DNA of 14,374 bases from Acidimicrobiia bacterium (GTDB taxonomy: Bacteria > Actinomycetota > Acidimicrobiia > Spongiisociales > UBA5794): assembly GCA_030599515.1 (NCBI GenBank), contig JAUVNV010000031.1, positions 1 to 14,374 on the forward strand, in the 5' to 3' direction. The notes under the pieces were generated by a model. The model worked only from the letters and a program-made list of their open reading frames with translations. It was not told the origin of the DNA and did not search any database. Below are positions 1 to 7,304 of the stretch, one piece after another. The translations under genes were made by a program, and so were the position numbers. The number at the start of each line of letters is the position of its first letter. The stretch's first letter is position 1.

Positions 1-983
1 ATGATCCGACGCCCGTCCTCCAACTCGAACTCCTCGAGATTCTCCCGGATCTCACGGCGATCAACCGCCATCTCCCGAAGACCCTTCAGATCGAGTTCCA
101 CGTCGAAATGCCCGGCGTTCGCGAGGATCACGTTGTCCTTCATCACCACGAAATGCTCGGGCCGGAAGATGTGGATATCACCCGTCACCGTGACGAACAC
201 ATCCCCGATCGGAGCAGCCTCCGCAGCCGTCATCACCCGATACCCCTCCATCGCAGCCGAGAGCGCCCGGATCGGATCGACCTCGATGACGACAACACTC
301 GCCCCCAAGCCCGCCGCGCGACGCGCAACACCCCACCCACAATCACCGAAACCCGCAACAACCACAGTGCGCCCCGCGAACAGGATGTTCGAAGCCCGGA
401 GAATCCCGTCGAGTGACGACTGGCCCGTCCCGTGCCGATTGTCGAACAGATGCTTCGTCGCCGAATCGTTCACCGCAACCACCGGATACCGGAGAACCCC
501 GTCGGCGGCCATCGCCCGGAGACGCAACACACCCGTCGTCGTCTCCTCGAGACCACCAAGGATCGGCTGCTCCGCTCGTTCCCGATGCAGCACGGTCGTC
601 GTATCCGCCCCATCATCGAACACCAGATGCGGATCGGTGTCCAAGATCGCGTTGATGTGCTCGTAGAACGTGTCCGAATCCTCACCACGCACCGCGTACA
701 CCCCGAAACCGTCATCCACGAGCGCCGCAGCCACGTCATCCTGGGTCGAGAGAGGATTCGAAGCACACAACACCACCGACGCCCCACCAGCACGCAACGT
801 GTACATCAGGGTCGCCGTTTCACTCGTCACATGCATACACGCCGCCACCCGGATCCCCGCCAGCGGCTGCTCAGCCTCGAACCGTTCCCGGATCGCAGCC
901 AACACCGGCATCCTGCGATCCGCCCAGGCGATCCGCCGATGACCCTCGAACGCGAGTGACGAATCAGCAATGTCGTACTTCAT
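1..983 (-). CDS. ahcY: Adenosylhomocysteinase, 3' end outside window
   Basis: Hydrolyses S-adenosylhomocysteine to adenosine and homocysteine in the cytosol, using bound NAD, which keeps SAM-dependent methylation running. The first 327 residues are visible; the C-terminus lies beyond base 1. Seen: the substrate-side motif MHVTSETA (about 50-57), SNPLSTQDD (75-83), the catalytic stretch VNDSATKHLFDN (171-182) with its Lys and Asp, the NAD-binding glycine loop GFGDCGWG (211-218) and EVDPIRAL (234-241). NPLSTQDD and KHLFDNRHGTGQS match the shorter archaeal/Thermotoga-type enzyme; most bacteria and M. tuberculosis carry the NIFSTQDHAAAA type. The ATG at 983 overlaps the stop of the upstream isomerase gene (ATGA) and has a GGGAG ribosome site, so it is the last visible gene of the manB operon. 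Glycine codon use is skewed to GGT/GGG, unlike cofE in the same window. Confidence 0.95.
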   Translation of the reverse strand, partial: MKYDIADSSLAFEGHRRIAWADRRMPVLAAIRERFEAEQPLAGIRVAACMHVTSETATLMYTLRAGGASVVLCASNPLSTQDDVAAALVDDGFGVYAVRGEDSDTFYEHINAILDTDPHLVFDDGADTTTVLHRERAEQPILGGLEETTTGVLRLRAMAADGVLRYPVVAVNDSATKHLFDNRHGTGQSSLDGILRASNILFAGRTVVVAGFGDCGWGVARRAAGLGASVVVIEVDPIRALSAAMEGYRVMTAAEAAPIGDVFVTVTGDIHIFRPEHFVVMKDNVILANAGHFDVELDLKGLREMAVDRREIRENLEEFELEDGRRI

Positions 984-1972
984 GGTGCTCCCTTCGCGAG
1001 CATGATCTTGAAAGCCTCAAGAGTCTCAACCGGAGTCGGATCAACCCCCGCCGCCTCCGCCATCGCGACGGACGCGACGTCACCGACGACCGCAAGACTG
1101 AAGAACCGAGCAAGTGGGCCGTCCCCGGTCGAGTGGACGTCACCGACCCGGCGGACCTTCCCGGACAGCACTGTTCCTGAGAGATCCAATCGACGAGCCA
1201 CGCTCGGGTGATCGGCGGAGTCTCTGAGGTAGATCACGCCGAATGGGTCGCTCGATCCGGGTTGCCACCCTTCGAGTTCGTTGTGGTTCATCTCAGGAAC
1301 GGCCCCAGCAAAGGCGGGGAGCTTGGCGTTCTCGTTGATCTGTGTCTTCCACCGGTACGCCGCCGTTGAGCCGATTCCACGACCACCGTAGATGACCGCC
1401 GTTCGGTCTTCGAGACCCGTCGCAAGATCGCGTCCGAGTTGCACAGCGCCGCCACTCCCTCCGCCGAGCAGTCGGTCGACGACGTCGGCGGCTTCGCTCA
1501 GAGCGGCATCGGCACTCGAGATGTGCGCACCGGCGCCGAGCATGACGGTCACGGCCGCGGTCTGGTAGCCGACGCCGGCGCGGGGCTGGAGCCCTCCCGG
1601 AACCTCGACGTATGGCAGGTCGCCATCTACGGCGATCTCGCCGAGGCGGCCCCCCGAAGCGACGACGGCCACATCGAGGCCGGCCGAGATCGCTTGATCG
1701 ACCCCGGAAAGCACCTCTTCGGTGTTACCGCTGTAGGAGACGGCGAGCACCGACACTCCCCCCTCGGTCGCCCAGGCGGGGAGTCCATACCCACGATGGA
1801 CGATCATCGGGACGCGGGGCGTCGATGCGAGCATCCCGATGGTGGCTGCCATCGCCGATCCTCCCATACCGAGCAGCACGATCGGCCCGTCGGATCGCAG
1901 TGGAGCGATGTCGTGGCCGACTCCCCACCGGAGTTGGTCCGGCAGGCTCAGGATGTCATCGAGCATCGTCAT
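980..1972 (-). CDS. Bifunctional phosphoglucose/phosphomannose isomerase (SIS family)
   Basis: A 330-residue sugar-phosphate isomerase that should interconvert fructose-6-phosphate with glucose-6-phosphate and mannose-6-phosphate, feeding ManB next door. Two SIS folds are recognisable: LLGMGGSAMA (33-42) and SYSGNTEE (79-86) in the first, YGGRGIGS (195-202) in the second. The family signature RWKTQINENAK (207-217) is followed by PEMNHNELEGW (226-236), which supply the Glu and His known as active-site residues in the archaeal PGI/PMI; a C-terminal Lys (FK, 321-322) fits the remaining catalytic position. I chose the ATG at 1972 because it overlaps the stop of the Trm112-like gene (ATGA); an ATG two codons later is possible. 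A longer frame up to 2053 lies inside the upstream gene and has non-family, Arg-rich sequence. In mycobacteria the equivalent SIS gene sits beside a separate manA; no manA is seen here. Confidence 0.9.
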   Translation of the reverse strand: MTMLDDILSLPDQLRWGVGHDIAPLRSDGPIVLLGMGGSAMAATIGMLASTPRVPMIVHRGYGLPAWATEGGVSVLAVSYSGNTEEVLSGVDQAISAGLDVAVVASGGRLGEIAVDGDLPYVEVPGGLQPRAGVGYQTAAVTVMLGAGAHISSADAALSEAADVVDRLLGGGSGGAVQLGRDLATGLEDRTAVIYGGRGIGSTAAYRWKTQINENAKLPAFAGAVPEMNHNELEGWQPGSSDPFGVIYLRDSADHPSVARRLDLSGTVLSGKVRRVGDVHSTGDGPLARFFSLAVVGDVASVAMAEAAGVDPTPVETLEAFKIMLAKGAP

Positions 1973-2151
1973 TCGTCGGAAGGAGCGGCTTCGTCGATCA
2001 ACATGACGGGAATGCCGTCCCGGACCGGATACTGGAGTCCGCAATCCGAGCACACGAGCGCCGCCGGCTCAAGACGTTCGATGAGCGTTCCGGTGCAAGA
2101 TGGACATTGCATGATCTCCAGCAACGCCGGGTCGATCAGATGGTCGGTCAC
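1969..2151 (-). CDS. Trm112-like small zinc-ribbon protein
   Basis: A 60-residue protein of the Trm112/UPF0434 (YcaR-like) family. It has a CPSC pair near residue 16 and a CSDC pair near residue 34, which can bind zinc, followed by the family ending YPVRDGIPVMLIDEA. Eukaryotic and archaeal Trm112 activates methyltransferases; the role of the bacterial short form is not settled. The start is GTG at 2151, overlapping the manB stop (GTGA), with a strong GAGGAGG ribosome site just upstream in the manB end. Its stop overlaps the start of the isomerase gene. A Trm112-like gene in this position is, to my knowledge, common in actinobacteria. Confidence 0.9.
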   Translation of the reverse strand: MTDHLIDPALLEIMQCPSCTGTLIERLEPAALVCSDCGLQYPVRDGIPVMLIDEAAPSDE

Positions 2152-3485
2152 GGTGCCTCCTCGATGATCGATGCCACCGCTGCGACGAGTTCATCGACCG
2201 CGGCGGCGTCTGGTGCTTCTGCGTTGAGCCTGAGCTTCGGCTCGGTATTCGACGGTCGAAGATTGAACCATCGATCTCCGAGGTCGACGGTCAGTCCGTC
2301 GAGATTGTCGATCTGGGCATCGGCGTATGCGGCAGCCACAGCCGCAGTGGTCGCTGATTGATCTTCGACGTCGTAGTTGATCTCGCCCGACCCGACGTAA
2401 GGCTCGTAGGCGATACGGAGTTCGGAGAGCGGACGCCCATCCTCCGACATCACCTGCATCAGCACGAGCATCGCGAGAATCCCGGAGTCGGCGCGGTAGT
2501 TGTCCCGGAAGTAGTAGTGCCCGGAGTGCTCGCCGCCGAACACGGCTCCGGTCTCCTTCATGACCTGCTTGATGAACGAGTGCCCGACTCTTGTCCGCAC
2601 CGGAACACCTCCTGAACTACGAACCCGCTCAGGTACCGCCTTGGAGCAGATGAGGTTGTGCACGATCGACGCACCAGGCTCTCGCTTGAGGAACCAGTCG
2701 CCGATGATCGCCGTTGTCGTGCTTCCCGGCAGCGGGATGCCCCGGTCGTCGATGAAGAATGCCCGGTCGGCATCGCCATCGAATGCGACGCCGAGGTCCG
2801 GGTTCCTCTCATCCATGAGGGAGAGGAGATCGACGAGGTTCTCCGGTCTGAGCGGATCGGCAGGATGGTTCGGGAAGGACCCATCCGGCTCGAGGTAGAG
2901 GCCGATGAGCCGGGCCGGCAGCCGTTCGAACACCGCCGGCAGGGCGATACCGGCCATCCCGTTGCCCCCATCTGCGGCGATGGTCAACTCCGAGAACACC
3001 GATGCGTCGACGACTCCGAAGAGATGGTCGACGTATCCGTCGAGGATGTCGACGGCCTCGACCGAGCCTCGATCGTCCTGTTCTTCGTATTCTGAAGCGG
3101 CGATTCGCTTGATGTCGTTCAACCCGGAGTCCTCACCGACCGGCGCAGCGCCCGCGAGGCAGAACTTGAGTCCGTTGTACTCGGGTGGATTGTGCGATGC
3201 GGTCACGACCACGCCGGGAAGATCCATCGACCCGGATACGAAGTAGAGGCCATCGGTCGTGATCTCGCCGATGTCGACGACGTCGGTCCCGGCTGTAGTG
3301 ATCCCGTCGATGAGGGCGGCGACGATCGCCGGCGAGGAGGCCCGGCAATCCCGCCCAACGGCGATCCGATCGGTGTCGGCGAATCTGGCGAAGCCGTACC
3401 CGATCCGTCGAGCCGCCTCCTCGTCGATCTCCGACGGGTAGAGGCCACGGACGTCGTACGCCTTGAAGATGGTGTCAAGATCCAT
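2148..3485 (-). CDS. manB: Phosphomannomutase/phosphoglucomutase
   Basis: A 445-residue alpha-D-phosphohexomutase converting mannose-6-phosphate to mannose-1-phosphate (and possibly the glucose pair), the precursor of GDP-mannose for cell-envelope mannosylation. All four family motifs are present: the phosphoserine loop TASHNPPEYNG with the catalytic Ser at about 97, the Mg-binding FDGDADR (235-241), the sugar-binding GGEHSGHYYF (317-326) and the phosphate-binding RPSNTEP (410-416). Length is normal for the family. The ATG at 3485 has no ribosome site, but a TAGAAT element ends 6 nt before it, suggesting a leaderless transcript. First gene of the operon manB/Trm112-like/isomerase/ahcY, with 4-nt overlaps throughout. 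In actinobacteria this gene usually neighbours DUF3499; here that gene lies about 4 kb away behind inserted glycosylation genes. Confidence 0.95.
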   Translation of the reverse strand: MDLDTIFKAYDVRGLYPSEIDEEAARRIGYGFARFADTDRIAVGRDCRASSPAIVAALIDGITTAGTDVVDIGEITTDGLYFVSGSMDLPGVVVTASHNPPEYNGLKFCLAGAAPVGEDSGLNDIKRIAASEYEEQDDRGSVEAVDILDGYVDHLFGVVDASVFSELTIAADGGNGMAGIALPAVFERLPARLIGLYLEPDGSFPNHPADPLRPENLVDLLSLMDERNPDLGVAFDGDADRAFFIDDRGIPLPGSTTTAIIGDWFLKREPGASIVHNLICSKAVPERVRSSGGVPVRTRVGHSFIKQVMKETGAVFGGEHSGHYYFRDNYRADSGILAMLVLMQVMSEDGRPLSELRIAYEPYVGSGEINYDVEDQSATTAAVAAAYADAQIDNLDGLTVDLGDRWFNLRPSNTEPKLRLNAEAPDAAAVDELVAAVASIIEEAP

Positions 3486-3557
3486 GGTGGGATTCTACGG
3501 TCGCGCGCGGGTGGGCAGAGTCCCTGTCTCCGATCCGTTCCTACACTCACCGCCGAC
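3486..3557. promoter_or_regulatory. Divergent promoter region between manB and GT2 gene
   Basis: This 72-bp gap separates two genes read outward. On the minus strand TAGAAT (3492-3497) matches the -10 pattern TANNNT and lies 6 nt from the manB ATG, the spacing expected for a leaderless mRNA. On the plus strand TACACT (3542-3547) lies 10 nt before the ATG of the glycosyltransferase. Neither gene has a purine-rich ribosome site. I see no convincing -35 box for either. The -10 matches are inference from sequence pattern only. Confidence 0.4.
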
Positions 3558-4265
3558 ATGGCCTCCGACACACCAACGACCCTCTCGGTCGTGATCCCGG
3601 TCCACAACGAAGCGGACTACCTCCCCGGCGCTCTTGCAGAGCTCTTCGAGGAGATCGCCGGCGTCCCGGCATCGATCACGGTTCTGGTGGTCGAGAACGG
3701 TTCCACCGACGGCACCGCAGAAGTGGTTCGCGAGGCGTTCGGCCGTTATCCCGGGCTCGCCCTCATCAAACTCCCCACTGCGGACTACGGCGCGGCCATG
3801 CGAGAAGGATTCCTCTCCACCGACGGCGAATGGGTCGTCAACTTCGACATCGATTACTTCTCCGGCGATTTCCTCCGTTCGGTCCTCGCGATCGGCGACG
3901 ATGCTGACCTGGTCCTGGCCTCGAAGCGGGTCGAGGGTGCAGATGATCGCCGTGGTCACGTCCGCCGGTTCGCTACGTGGACGTTCAATCAGGTTCTGCG
4001 TTTCGTGCTGTCATCCGGTGTTTCGGACACGCACGGCATGAAGGCCATCCGGCGCGACGTCGTCGATCGGATAGCCCCGGAGGTGGTCTCGACCCAGGAT
4101 CTGTTCGACACGGAGCTCGTCGTCCGCGCGGAACGTGCCGGATACCGCGTCGCCGAAGTGCCGGCCGTCGTGGAAGAGAAGCGTGAGACGAAGAGCAGTC
4201 TCGCCAAACGAGTACCGCGTACGCTCAAGGGTGTGTGGCGGATCCGAAAGAGCCTACGAGCCTGA
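3558..4265 (+). CDS. GT2 glycosyltransferase, polyprenyl-phosphate sugar synthase type
   Basis: A 235-residue family 2 glycosyltransferase resembling dolichyl-phosphate mannose/glucose synthases, which move a sugar from a nucleotide donor to a polyprenyl phosphate at the inner face of the membrane. Seen: VVIPVHNEADYL (11-22), VVENGSTDGTAEVV (44-57), GAAMREGF (78-85), the metal-binding D-I-D at 97-99 and the DTHGMKAIRRDV segment (157-168). There is no transmembrane segment, so it is a soluble or peripheral form. The ATG at 3558 was chosen because the family's N-terminal strand begins right after it; the open frame upstream to 3192 is antisense to manB. The only gene on this strand between 1 and 12180; it converges with a GtrA gene after 11 bp. 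Donor could be GDP-mannose, given the mannose genes nearby; that is inferred. Confidence 0.9.
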   Translation: MASDTPTTLSVVIPVHNEADYLPGALAELFEEIAGVPASITVLVVENGSTDGTAEVVREAFGRYPGLALIKLPTADYGAAMREGFLSTDGEWVVNFDIDYFSGDFLRSVLAIGDDADLVLASKRVEGADDRRGHVRRFATWTFNQVLRFVLSSGVSDTHGMKAIRRDVVDRIAPEVVSTQDLFDTELVVRAERAGYRVAEVPAVVEEKRETKSSLAKRVPRTLKGVWRIRKSLRA

Positions 4266-4276
4266 GACCCGAGGCG

Positions 4277-4735
4277 TCATGCGTCGGAGCGGCTGTTCTC
4301 TCGCTCCCTGATCGCCTTCCCGAACACGATGTCGCGATAGGACGCGAACTTTGGGAGGAGGATTGCGATCGACGTGATCAGGTACACGACGTTCGCCGCG
4401 ATCTTCGACAGCGGCCCGAACAACGTCTCCGCGAGCCACATCGTGCCGGCAGTGCCGGCCCAGGCGGCAACGTTGACGAGATAGAAGCGCACCGTCTCTC
4501 TGCCGGAGACCTTGCCGTCCTTGATCTCGAACGTCCAGATTCGATTCAGGAGATACGACATGAACGTGGTGAGCGCGAATGCGACGCTCACCGCGACCAC
4601 CGACCACCACCCCATCCAGAGGAAGAGGTTGAACAGGGCGAAGGACACGATCGTGTTCGCGACACCGACGAGTCCGACTTTGATGAACTGCTCGAACGCC
4701 TCCTTGGTCATGAAACTGGCGAGGTAGCGCCTCAT
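4277..4735 (-). CDS. GtrA-family membrane protein
   Basis: A 152-residue protein with four predicted membrane helices (about 18-40, 44-63, 84-105, 111-128). It carries the GtrA signatures: FIKVGLVGVANT at the first helix and SYLLNRIWTF (60-69) after the second. GtrA proteins are thought to help lipid-linked monosaccharides cross the membrane or to assist the matching glycosyltransferases. The ATG at 4735 overlaps the stop of the upstream GT-C-like gene (ATGA) and has a GAGG ribosome site at suitable distance; an ATG eight codons later is less likely. Its end faces the end of the GT2 gene 11 bp away, so a polyprenyl-phosphate sugar synthase and its usual flippase-like partner lie tail to tail here. 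Confidence 0.9.
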   Translation of the reverse strand: MRRYLASFMTKEAFEQFIKVGLVGVANTIVSFALFNLFLWMGWWSVVAVSVAFALTTFMSYLLNRIWTFEIKDGKVSGRETVRFYLVNVAAWAGTAGTMWLAETLFGPLSKIAANVVYLITSIAILLPKFASYRDIVFGKAIRERENSRSDA

Positions 4736-6903
4736 GCGTCGACCTCGGATGGCCGAAGCTTGTGCCGACGGTATGCGTACACCGCCAGCCCCGTGAGTGC
4801 AGTCAACGTGAGAGCCATGCCCAGATTCTCGGCAGACGTGTTCCTGAACTCAAGGACGACGTGCTCGCTCGTCGGGACGACGATCATCAGCGACGGAGCG
4901 GCGCGATACGGTCCTTCGGCGCCGTCGACGGTCCAGTTCGGGAAATAGGACACCTTCACCAAGTGCGGCACACCAACGGCCGTCGTCGTGAACGAGATCC
5001 GGTGGTCCTCCTGGACGATGTCGGTCACGACGCCCCTGCCGGCGTACGGCATCAGAAAGGCCAGGCGGTCGTCCACAGAATCGACCCGGGGCCACTCCTC
5101 CGGTCCGGTTTCGACGAGCCAGTTGTCCAGATGATCGACGTCGTCGTACCACTCAAGTGCCGGTTCGAGGAAATCACCGCCGCCGTCCCACACGGCCGGT
5201 GTCAAGGTCGCGACGTCGACGAGATCAGAGTCGGGAAGGGCGAAGATCGTCCACGGCGAGGCGACGCCGATCTCGACAAGGCCGGCCAGCCGAGCTTCCG
5301 ATGCACCCTTCTCCGTGAAACTCACGTAGTAGGCGACGTCGTACACAGCGAGGTGCTTGATTCCCCGCTCCATGTCGAACCCGCGGTAGTCGAGACCTCG
5401 CACGGGGTTCGAAGGCCGTTCGCTGACCTCGGACGCGTTGAGGAAGTGGAACGGCGTGGTGAGCGAAGACTCGAAGAACAGTCCCTCCATCGACGGGTGG
5501 CCCTCGCTCCAATACGGGAACAGCATCAGTGCCATCGGCGTCCCGTACTTGTTCATGTCGGAGTTCGCTTCCCACATGATGCGACCGGGTGGCAGCGTAT
5601 CGACGGTCTCCATCAACGCCCGGTACTCGTGGTAGTCGGTCTTCCCCTCGTATCCCTCGAAGTTCCACTTGACCCAACCGGGGACGTCGTGAATCGACAG
5701 GATCGTCGCGGCGAGCACGATGAACCCGACGCTGAGCGATACGCCGACGAGCATCGATCGTCGAAGAGGGAGGCGCCGCGAGATCTCGAGAACCGCCAGA
5801 CCGAGTGCGATTCCGGCGAACACGTACATGCCGAAGTACCAATAGGGAAGGAGACGAGCGTTGTACAGAGCGGTGATACCCATCTTCGGGAGGATGAAGT
5901 AGCCGGCCAGCGGCAACAACGTGAGCCACGCAAGCACCATGACGTCGTCACGTCGCAGCATCGTCCACACCATCCCGACGAGCCCCAGCGCGAGTACCGG
6001 GATGAACTCCCCCGGCAGCGGGGACCCGGGATTCGTATCGCCGATGATGTTGGCAACCGGCGCCCATCCCATGTCGGTGGTCATGCCCTGGACAACCCGG
6101 ATACCGAGAGGCAAGGCCCAGAACGCGCTGATCGCGAAACCAACGATCCACGACGAGATGACGGTTCTCGGCCCGTTCCTTCTGAACAGAAGCGACGCCG
6201 CGACAACGACGACGATCATCGTCGTGACGACGTGGGTCATCGCCGTCAGGGCGAGAACGATCCCGGCCCACGGCGTGAACCGCCGCCCAAGGCGCGTGTC
6301 CCGAGCGACGATTCCGAGGTAGATGATCGACAGAGCGAAGGACCATGAGAACGAGAACTCGCCGGCAAGCGTTGACTTGATGTTCGCGCCGAAGATCGAG
6401 AAGCTCTCCATGAACACGAACATCGATCCCGTGAGCGAAGCAAGCGCCGCGACCGGACGTGAGAAGGCGAGGAGGCGCAGGAACGCGTAGGTGGCGACGG
6501 GGAGCGCCACAAGTCCGACGATCGTCACAAGCTTGAACGCGACACCGTACGGTAGGAAGACGTTGAGGAAGACGGTCACGAGCGCGGGAATCGGGAAGTA
6601 GAAGTAGAGGGCCGGGAATCCCGCGTACCAGGTGCTCGACCAGCCGAACAGTCGGCCGGATGGCAGCAGCACGTCCTGGAGGACCTGGGGCAGGAGCACG
6701 TGGGCGCCCATGTCGCCGCCGGTCGGGGTGTTGGCGACCAGGATCTGCGGGAATCGGATCAACGGTCCGGATCCAATGACGCCGAGGACCCCCGACATGA
6801 CGAGCAGGATGAGCAGCGTTGGTGCGCCGACCAGAACGACGATCAACCAGGTCGGCACCGTACCCGTGCCCACATCCTGTGAGGTCTCGGAGGCAGGCTC
6901 CAT
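4732..6903 (-). CDS. Large GT-C-like polytopic membrane protein
   Basis: About 723 residues with many hydrophobic helices over the first two thirds and a soluble C-terminal domain closed by a final helix. After the first helix (about 18-45) comes a loop with GGDMGAH (62-68) and then WYAGFPALYFYFPIPA, the arrangement of GT-C-type and 'PTPS-related' membrane proteins, where an Asp in the first outer loop is catalytic. The C-terminal VKVSYFPNWTVDG segment resembles YfhO-type membrane proteins. It probably uses a lipid-linked sugar outside the cell; the acceptor is unknown. The start is uncertain: ATG at 6903 is annotated, but a GTG at 6930 has a TAGCCT element 7 nt upstream and could be a leaderless start. 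The frame to 7065 overlaps the preceding gene. The gtrA gene follows with an ATGA overlap. Confidence 0.8.
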   Translation of the reverse strand: MEPASETSQDVGTGTVPTWLIVVLVGAPTLLILLVMSGVLGVIGSGPLIRFPQILVANTPTGGDMGAHVLLPQVLQDVLLPSGRLFGWSSTWYAGFPALYFYFPIPALVTVFLNVFLPYGVAFKLVTIVGLVALPVATYAFLRLLAFSRPVAALASLTGSMFVFMESFSIFGANIKSTLAGEFSFSWSFALSIIYLGIVARDTRLGRRFTPWAGIVLALTAMTHVVTTMIVVVVAASLLFRRNGPRTVISSWIVGFAISAFWALPLGIRVVQGMTTDMGWAPVANIIGDTNPGSPLPGEFIPVLALGLVGMVWTMLRRDDVMVLAWLTLLPLAGYFILPKMGITALYNARLLPYWYFGMYVFAGIALGLAVLEISRRLPLRRSMLVGVSLSVGFIVLAATILSIHDVPGWVKWNFEGYEGKTDYHEYRALMETVDTLPPGRIMWEANSDMNKYGTPMALMLFPYWSEGHPSMEGLFFESSLTTPFHFLNASEVSERPSNPVRGLDYRGFDMERGIKHLAVYDVAYYVSFTEKGASEARLAGLVEIGVASPWTIFALPDSDLVDVATLTPAVWDGGGDFLEPALEWYDDVDHLDNWLVETGPEEWPRVDSVDDRLAFLMPYAGRGVVTDIVQEDHRISFTTTAVGVPHLVKVSYFPNWTVDGAEGPYRAAPSLMIVVPTSEHVVLEFRNTSAENLGMALTLTALTGLAVYAYRRHKLRPSEVDA

Positions 6904-6930
6904 GACGGCGGGCGCGGGTGGAGAGATCAC

Positions 6931-6974
6931 GGCCGAGAGGCTAGTGAGAGCAGTCCGGTAGGGCGGTTCGGGAT
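6931..6974 (-). promoter_or_regulatory. Possible leaderless promoter for the GT-C-like gene
   Basis: On the minus strand TAGCCT (plus positions 6938-6943) fits the -10 pattern TANNNT and lies 7 nt before a GTG (6930) in frame with the membrane protein. No ribosome site precedes either candidate start. No good -35 box was seen, so this is weak support for an internal promoter between the zinc-ribbon gene and the membrane protein gene. Confidence 0.25.
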
Positions 6975-7160
6975 CTACGCCTCGCGGCGGGCCACGTCGA
7001 CGAGTGCATCCAGATCGAGGTGCTCTCCGTTTCGATCCCACCACTTCGATTCGCACCGGTGACACGAACAGAACACGACTTGCGATCCGTCCGGAAGCTT
7101 GAGTTCGATCTCGATGACGCTGCCCTGACCGCAGGTGGTACAGCGAAGCCCGTCGTTCAT
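6975..7160 (-). CDS. Small zinc-ribbon protein of unknown function
   Basis: A 61-residue protein with CTTC (7-10) and CSCHRC (31-36) followed by ESKWW, a compact two-knuckle zinc-ribbon pattern. I do not recognise a named family. The ATG at 7160 is preceded by GGAAGG with a 6-nt gap, a good ribosome site. A longer frame up to 7241 runs back through the 7-bp repeats and would encode low-complexity sequence (repeated LPTTEYR-like residues), so I reject it. It lies between a DUF6788-like gene and the GT-C-like gene, on the same strand. It may bind nucleic acid or act as a metal-dependent partner; no function can be assigned. Confidence 0.75.
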   Translation of the reverse strand: MNDGLRCTTCGQGSVIEIELKLPDGSQVVFCSCHRCESKWWDRNGEHLDLDALVDVARREA

Positions 7161-7186
7161 GTTCTGCCTTCCATGGGATTGAAGAG

Positions 7187-7228
7187 TAGTCGGTAGTCGG
7201 TATTCAGTAGTCGGTAACCCGTACTCGG
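7187..7228. repeat. Heptamer tandem repeat, TAGTCGG type
   Basis: Six consecutive 7-bp units in register: TAGTCGG, TAGTCGG, TATTCAG, TAGTCGG, TAACCCG, TACTCGG. Three are identical and the others drift. It lies just upstream of the zinc-ribbon gene in a 122-bp gap. Two other clusters in this window have the same period and also start each unit with TA. Confidence 0.85.
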
Positions 7229-7262
7229 GCTCATGGCCCATGGTCGGCAGCCGGCAGCTCCT

Positions 7263-7304
7263 GTCTTTCTGCTTTCTACTTCCTACTTCCTACCTTCTAC
7301 TGCT
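7263..7304. repeat. Heptamer tandem repeat, TACTTCC type
   Basis: About six 7-bp units: GTCTTTC, TGCTTTC, TACTTCC, TACTTCC, TACCTTC, TACTGCT. Two are perfect copies. On the minus strand these read as AGTAGGA-like units and run into the last codons of the DUF6788-like gene; the TAG stop of that gene (7283-7285) is part of the repeat. Together with the TAGTCGG cluster it fills most of the gap between the two small genes. Confidence 0.8.

Noticed and set aside
1..666. Open frame on the plus strand opposite ahcY
   Set aside because: Ser/Arg/Thr-rich antisense translation; the minus strand gives a full set of adenosylhomocysteinase motifs.
4762..6348. 528-codon open frame on the plus strand
   Set aside because: Exactly antisense to the GT-C-like membrane protein. 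Its translation is rich in Arg, His, Asp and Glu with no domain, as expected for the mirror of a hydrophobic high-G+C gene.
7161..7241. N-terminal extension of the zinc-ribbon protein to an ATG at 7241
   Set aside because: The extension is translated 7-bp repeat; the ATG at 7160 has a good ribosome site just before the cysteine motif.
7231..7246. Near-palindrome around CATGGCCCATGG as an operator
   Set aside because: Short, imperfect in its centre and not at a promoter; it looks like drifted repeat units.
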